Assembly: GCA_017309115.1 (NCBI GenBank)
Contig: JAFLEF010000003.1
Location: 62,001 to 126,000, forward strand
Direction of reading: 5' to 3'
DNA from: Verrucomicrobiota bacterium
Lineage (GTDB): Bacteria > Verrucomicrobiota > Verrucomicrobiia > Limisphaerales > UBA9464
DNA: 64,000 bases
Shown here: piece after piece, positions 62,141 to 64,000 of the stretch
Position numbering within the stretch: position 1 is the first letter of the stretch
Layout: each line of letters starts with the position of its first letter
Position numbers and translations under genes: made by a program
Notes under the pieces: generated by a model
Told to the model about the DNA's origin: nothing
Seen by the model: only the letters and a program-made list of their open reading frames with translations
Database searches by the model: none

Positions 62141-63274
62141 TCACGGGTATTTTACCGACTGAACGAACTTCAGGAAGTTGGCCTTCTCGCCGGAAATCAG
62201 GGCATCGTCACCGGTCAACTTATAGAACCAAGTCCGATCCGGCCGCGGCACAATCGCGGCCAACATGCGTTTACCGGCCATACTGCCTTCGCCCGCCAGT
62301 TCCACGATGATGGCCTTTTCGCCGCCGCTAAGATCAGTGGTGGTGGTGGTTTCGGCGAGGGTGGCGTCGTCGATGGGGCCCAGGCCGAATTGATTTCGCC
62401 AGCGGTTCACATTGGCGAGGGTGCCGCCGGCGGCCGGTCCGAGGGCGACGACGGACAGGTCACCCGTTTGGTTGTTCGGCCCGCTTAGGGCGAAGCTCGC
62501 CAACCGCATGGTCGAAGCGGGCACCGACTTCCAGGTCGTCGGAACCTCCCACTTCGGCAACGACGTGCTGGGCGGAGGGGCCACCGGGCCGCGCATGTCG
62601 GGAGGTGTTCCCGGAGCGCCGGCCGAAGGAGCGGGAGCGGAACTGGGCCCGCCCGCCGGGGAACCGGTTTGCACCGACTTCAACCACGCCTTGAACTTGT
62701 CGGCATTGTCCCGCACCAGGGCGTCCTCACCCGTCGCCTTGAAGAACACGGTGGTCCCGGGAAGCGGCAGAACTGCGGCCAACGTCCGGACCTTGTACTT
62801 GTTGTCCAGCATGGGCTTGTCGCTGACCATCTCATAAAGTTCTCCCTCGTATTCGCCGATCTTCACAACCTGACGGCTGCCGGCGAGATCGGCTTCGGCG
62901 AGGGGACTTAGGCCTACCTGGTCCCGCCAACGATTCACGTTGTCCAGCATGCTGCCGGACTGTCCACCCAGAGGGACTACCGAGACGTCGACGGATCGGC
63001 CGTCGGCGCTGGCTATGGCATAGCTGGCGATTCGCATGCCGCCGGTGGAGGCCTTTTCGGTCCAGCCGTCCGGGACGATCCAGGGCGGCCGCGGAGCCGG
63101 GGCATTGGCGGCGGGAGTGACAGAGGTGTTGGCGGGGGCTGCCGATGCCGCAGTGGCGGTGGCCGGGCGCTCCTTGGGAGCTTGGTAAACCCGGACTTCT
63201 TCCTCTGGTTTGCAACCCCAGGAGAGAGCCAGCAAGGGAGGAAGCAGATAGACGAATCGGCAGCGCATCGGCAT
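62141..63274 (-). CDS. Duplicated-domain putative lipoprotein near cytochrome c genes
   Basis: This 377-residue protein starts MPMRCRFVYLLPPLLALSWG with Cys21 as a possible lipidated residue (the lipobox is imperfect), followed by an Ala/Pro-rich linker. Two homologous domains follow, about 65-210 and 240-375: each has a W-x-VP-x2-W opening, an MR-x-AS stretch, a D-x-SVV segment, an NVNRWR-x-Q-x-GL block and a TWFYKLTGDDALISGE-type ending (first copy FFKATGEDALVRDN). They are separated by a proline-rich linker. I do not recognise the family. Position 37 bases upstream of ResB suggests a partner in cytochrome c maturation, but this is inference. Confidence 0.75.
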   Translation of the reverse strand: MPMRCRFVYLLPPLLALSWGCKPEEEVRVYQAPKERPATATAASAAPANTSVTPAANAPAPRPPWIVPDGWTEKASTGGMRIASYAIASADGRSVDVSVVPLGGQSGSMLDNVNRWRDQVGLSPLAEADLAGSRQVVKIGEYEGELYEMVSDKPMLDNKYKVRTLAAVLPLPGTTVFFKATGEDALVRDNADKFKAWLKSVQTGSPAGGPSSAPAPSAGAPGTPPDMRGPVAPPPSTSLPKWEVPTTWKSVPASTMRLASFALSGPNNQTGDLSVVALGPAAGGTLANVNRWRNQFGLGPIDDATLAETTTTTDLSGGEKAIIVELAGEGSMAGKRMLAAIVPRPDRTWFYKLTGDDALISGEKANFLKFVQSVKYP

Positions 63275-63401
63275 TAAGTAGCCATCGGAGTCGTCCCCGG
63301 CAAGCATCCCGGCTGGTTTGGTAGCGGATTCCCAGGCGGCGAACCGCTCGTCGTTCAACTTCAGGATTGGTCCGCCGGGCTTCCCCCGCCAACGTCCGGG
63401 G

Positions 63402-64000
63402 GTGCAGGTTACCAATCTCAATCCCGATCCCGACATCGGCGCCAGTGCGTGGGTGGTCGAATGCGACGGGCATCGGCTGTTGCTCGACGCCGGGACCCAT
63501 CCCCAGCGGGAAGGCCGGGCGGGTCTGCCGCTGTACGCCCAAGCCGGCGAGGCGCCCATGGACGCCATCGCCCTGTCGCATTGCCACCACGACCACGTGG
63601 GTTCGCTCCCGGTCGCCATCCGGCACTTTCCGTCGGCGCACGTGTTCATGACCGACCTGAGCTACTTCCTGGTCGAACGCGTTCTGCACAATTCCGTGAA
63701 CGTCATGCTGCGGCAGCGGGCCGAATTGGGGATCAAGGAGTATCCACTGTTCAGCCACGAAGAGGTGGACGACTACGCAGCCGTGTTTCAAGGCATTGCC
63801 TACCGCAAGGAAGTGGATTGGGTATCGTTTCCGCGAGGGCGTCGGACGACCTCACCCACCCTGGAGTTTTTCGACGCCGGCCACACTCTGGGATCGGCCG
63901 GAATTCGGGTGAAGGGGCATCGGCAAACCCTATTCTACAGCGGTGACGTGTGTTTTCACGATCAGACCCTATTGCGGGCCGCTCGGTTCGACGGGGTGAA
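63402..64000 (+). CDS. Metallo-beta-lactamase-fold protein (runs off window)
   Basis: The first about 200 residues of a metallo-beta-lactamase-fold protein are seen, reading out of the window. Typical features are VTNLNPDPDIGASAWVVECD (start type), the HCHHDHVG zinc motif at residues 60-67, and FFDAGHTLGSAGIRVKG with TLFYSGDVCF further on, matching the group that includes RNA-processing exonuclease-like proteins (Ysh1/Cft2, beta-CASP). GTG 63402 is preferred to TTG about 80 bases upstream because the family start aligns there. A beta-CASP domain would lie beyond the window. Confidence 0.82.
   Translation, partial: MQVTNLNPDPDIGASAWVVECDGHRLLLDAGTHPQREGRAGLPLYAQAGEAPMDAIALSHCHHDHVGSLPVAIRHFPSAHVFMTDLSYFLVERVLHNSVNVMLRQRAELGIKEYPLFSHEEVDDYAAVFQGIAYRKEVDWVSFPRGRRTTSPTLEFFDAGHTLGSAGIRVKGHRQTLFYSGDVCFHDQTLLRAARFDGV

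Noticed and set aside
1..64000. CRISPR arrays, tRNA, rRNA and transposase genes
   Set aside because: None seen: there are no regularly spaced direct repeats with unique spacers, no tRNA-like T-loop signatures noticed and no transposase motif in any plausible frame. Absence by eye is not proof for tRNAs.

Overview
The window is GC-rich chromosomal DNA from a bacterium of the Planctomycetes-Verrucomicrobia-Chlamydiae group, most likely Verrucomicrobia (Pedosphaera/Limisphaerales-like). The basis is gene content: three DUF1501 Tat-exported proteins, two DUF1549/DUF1553 proteins with planctomycete-type cytochrome motifs, a cytochrome-WD40 protein, PPC-type secreted proteins, DUF4034 and DUF4832 proteins, and an intergenic inverted-repeat family of a style seen in that phylum. 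No rRNA, tRNA, CRISPR array, transposase or phage gene was seen. Taxonomy is inferred.

Layout. 1-1,325: end of a SWIM zinc-finger protein and a VapB/VapC-type toxin-antitoxin pair whose toxin carries an in-frame stop. 1,325-11,234 (+): five-gene secreted/periplasmic operon (DUF1501, DUF1549/1553, a glycosyltransferase-like/methyltransferase fusion, a PPC-domain protein, a cytochrome-WD40 protein). 11,235-12,326: two small, more AT-rich secreted-protein genes. 12,468-18,677 (-): tightly overlapping run of a PQQ-type beta-propeller, a HemN/HemW-like radical SAM protein, a beta-helix protein, a phosphotriesterase-family protein and a chorismate-lyase-like protein. 18,917-28,848 (-): RlmN, MFS transporter, GHL10-type hydrolase, a second DUF1501 + DUF1549/1553 pair, and a YgiQ-type radical SAM protein. 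29,115-31,716 (+): TerB/YcjF-like protein, FKBP, a repeat and small unknown ORFs.

32,016-40,150 (-): a K+/H+ antiporter with a cyclic-nucleotide domain, then the most interesting block. This is a compact aryl-polyene-like export/tailoring module: FAD-dependent halogenase-like oxidoreductase, DUF3261 lipoprotein, an MMPL exporter fused to an LpxL-type acyltransferase, LolA, and a hotdog dehydratase. It has no ketosynthase or acyl carrier protein nearby. 40,406-45,011 (+): phosphohexomutase, LemA, two TPM-domain proteins and a CDF transporter. 45,075-48,734: DUF4034 protein, argG, trypsin-like protease. 48,866-51,674 (+): alpha/beta hydrolase and DUF4832 protein. 51,741-53,754 (-): orphan DUF1501 and a globin. 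53,813-58,817 (+): response regulator, nucleoside-deoxyribosyltransferase-like protein, isopenicillin-N-synthase-like oxygenase and a deacetylase/CehA-type metallohydrolase fusion. 58,826-63,274 (-): CcsA-like and ResB cytochrome c maturation genes with a duplicated-domain lipoprotein. 63,402-end (+): start of a metallo-beta-lactamase-fold protein.

Together the genes point to a heterotrophic, envelope-rich bacterium. It exports many cytochrome-linked and carbohydrate-active proteins and matures c-type cytochromes by the CcsA/ResB (system II) route, which fits the several CxxCH proteins encoded here. All functions are read from translated motifs without database searches.
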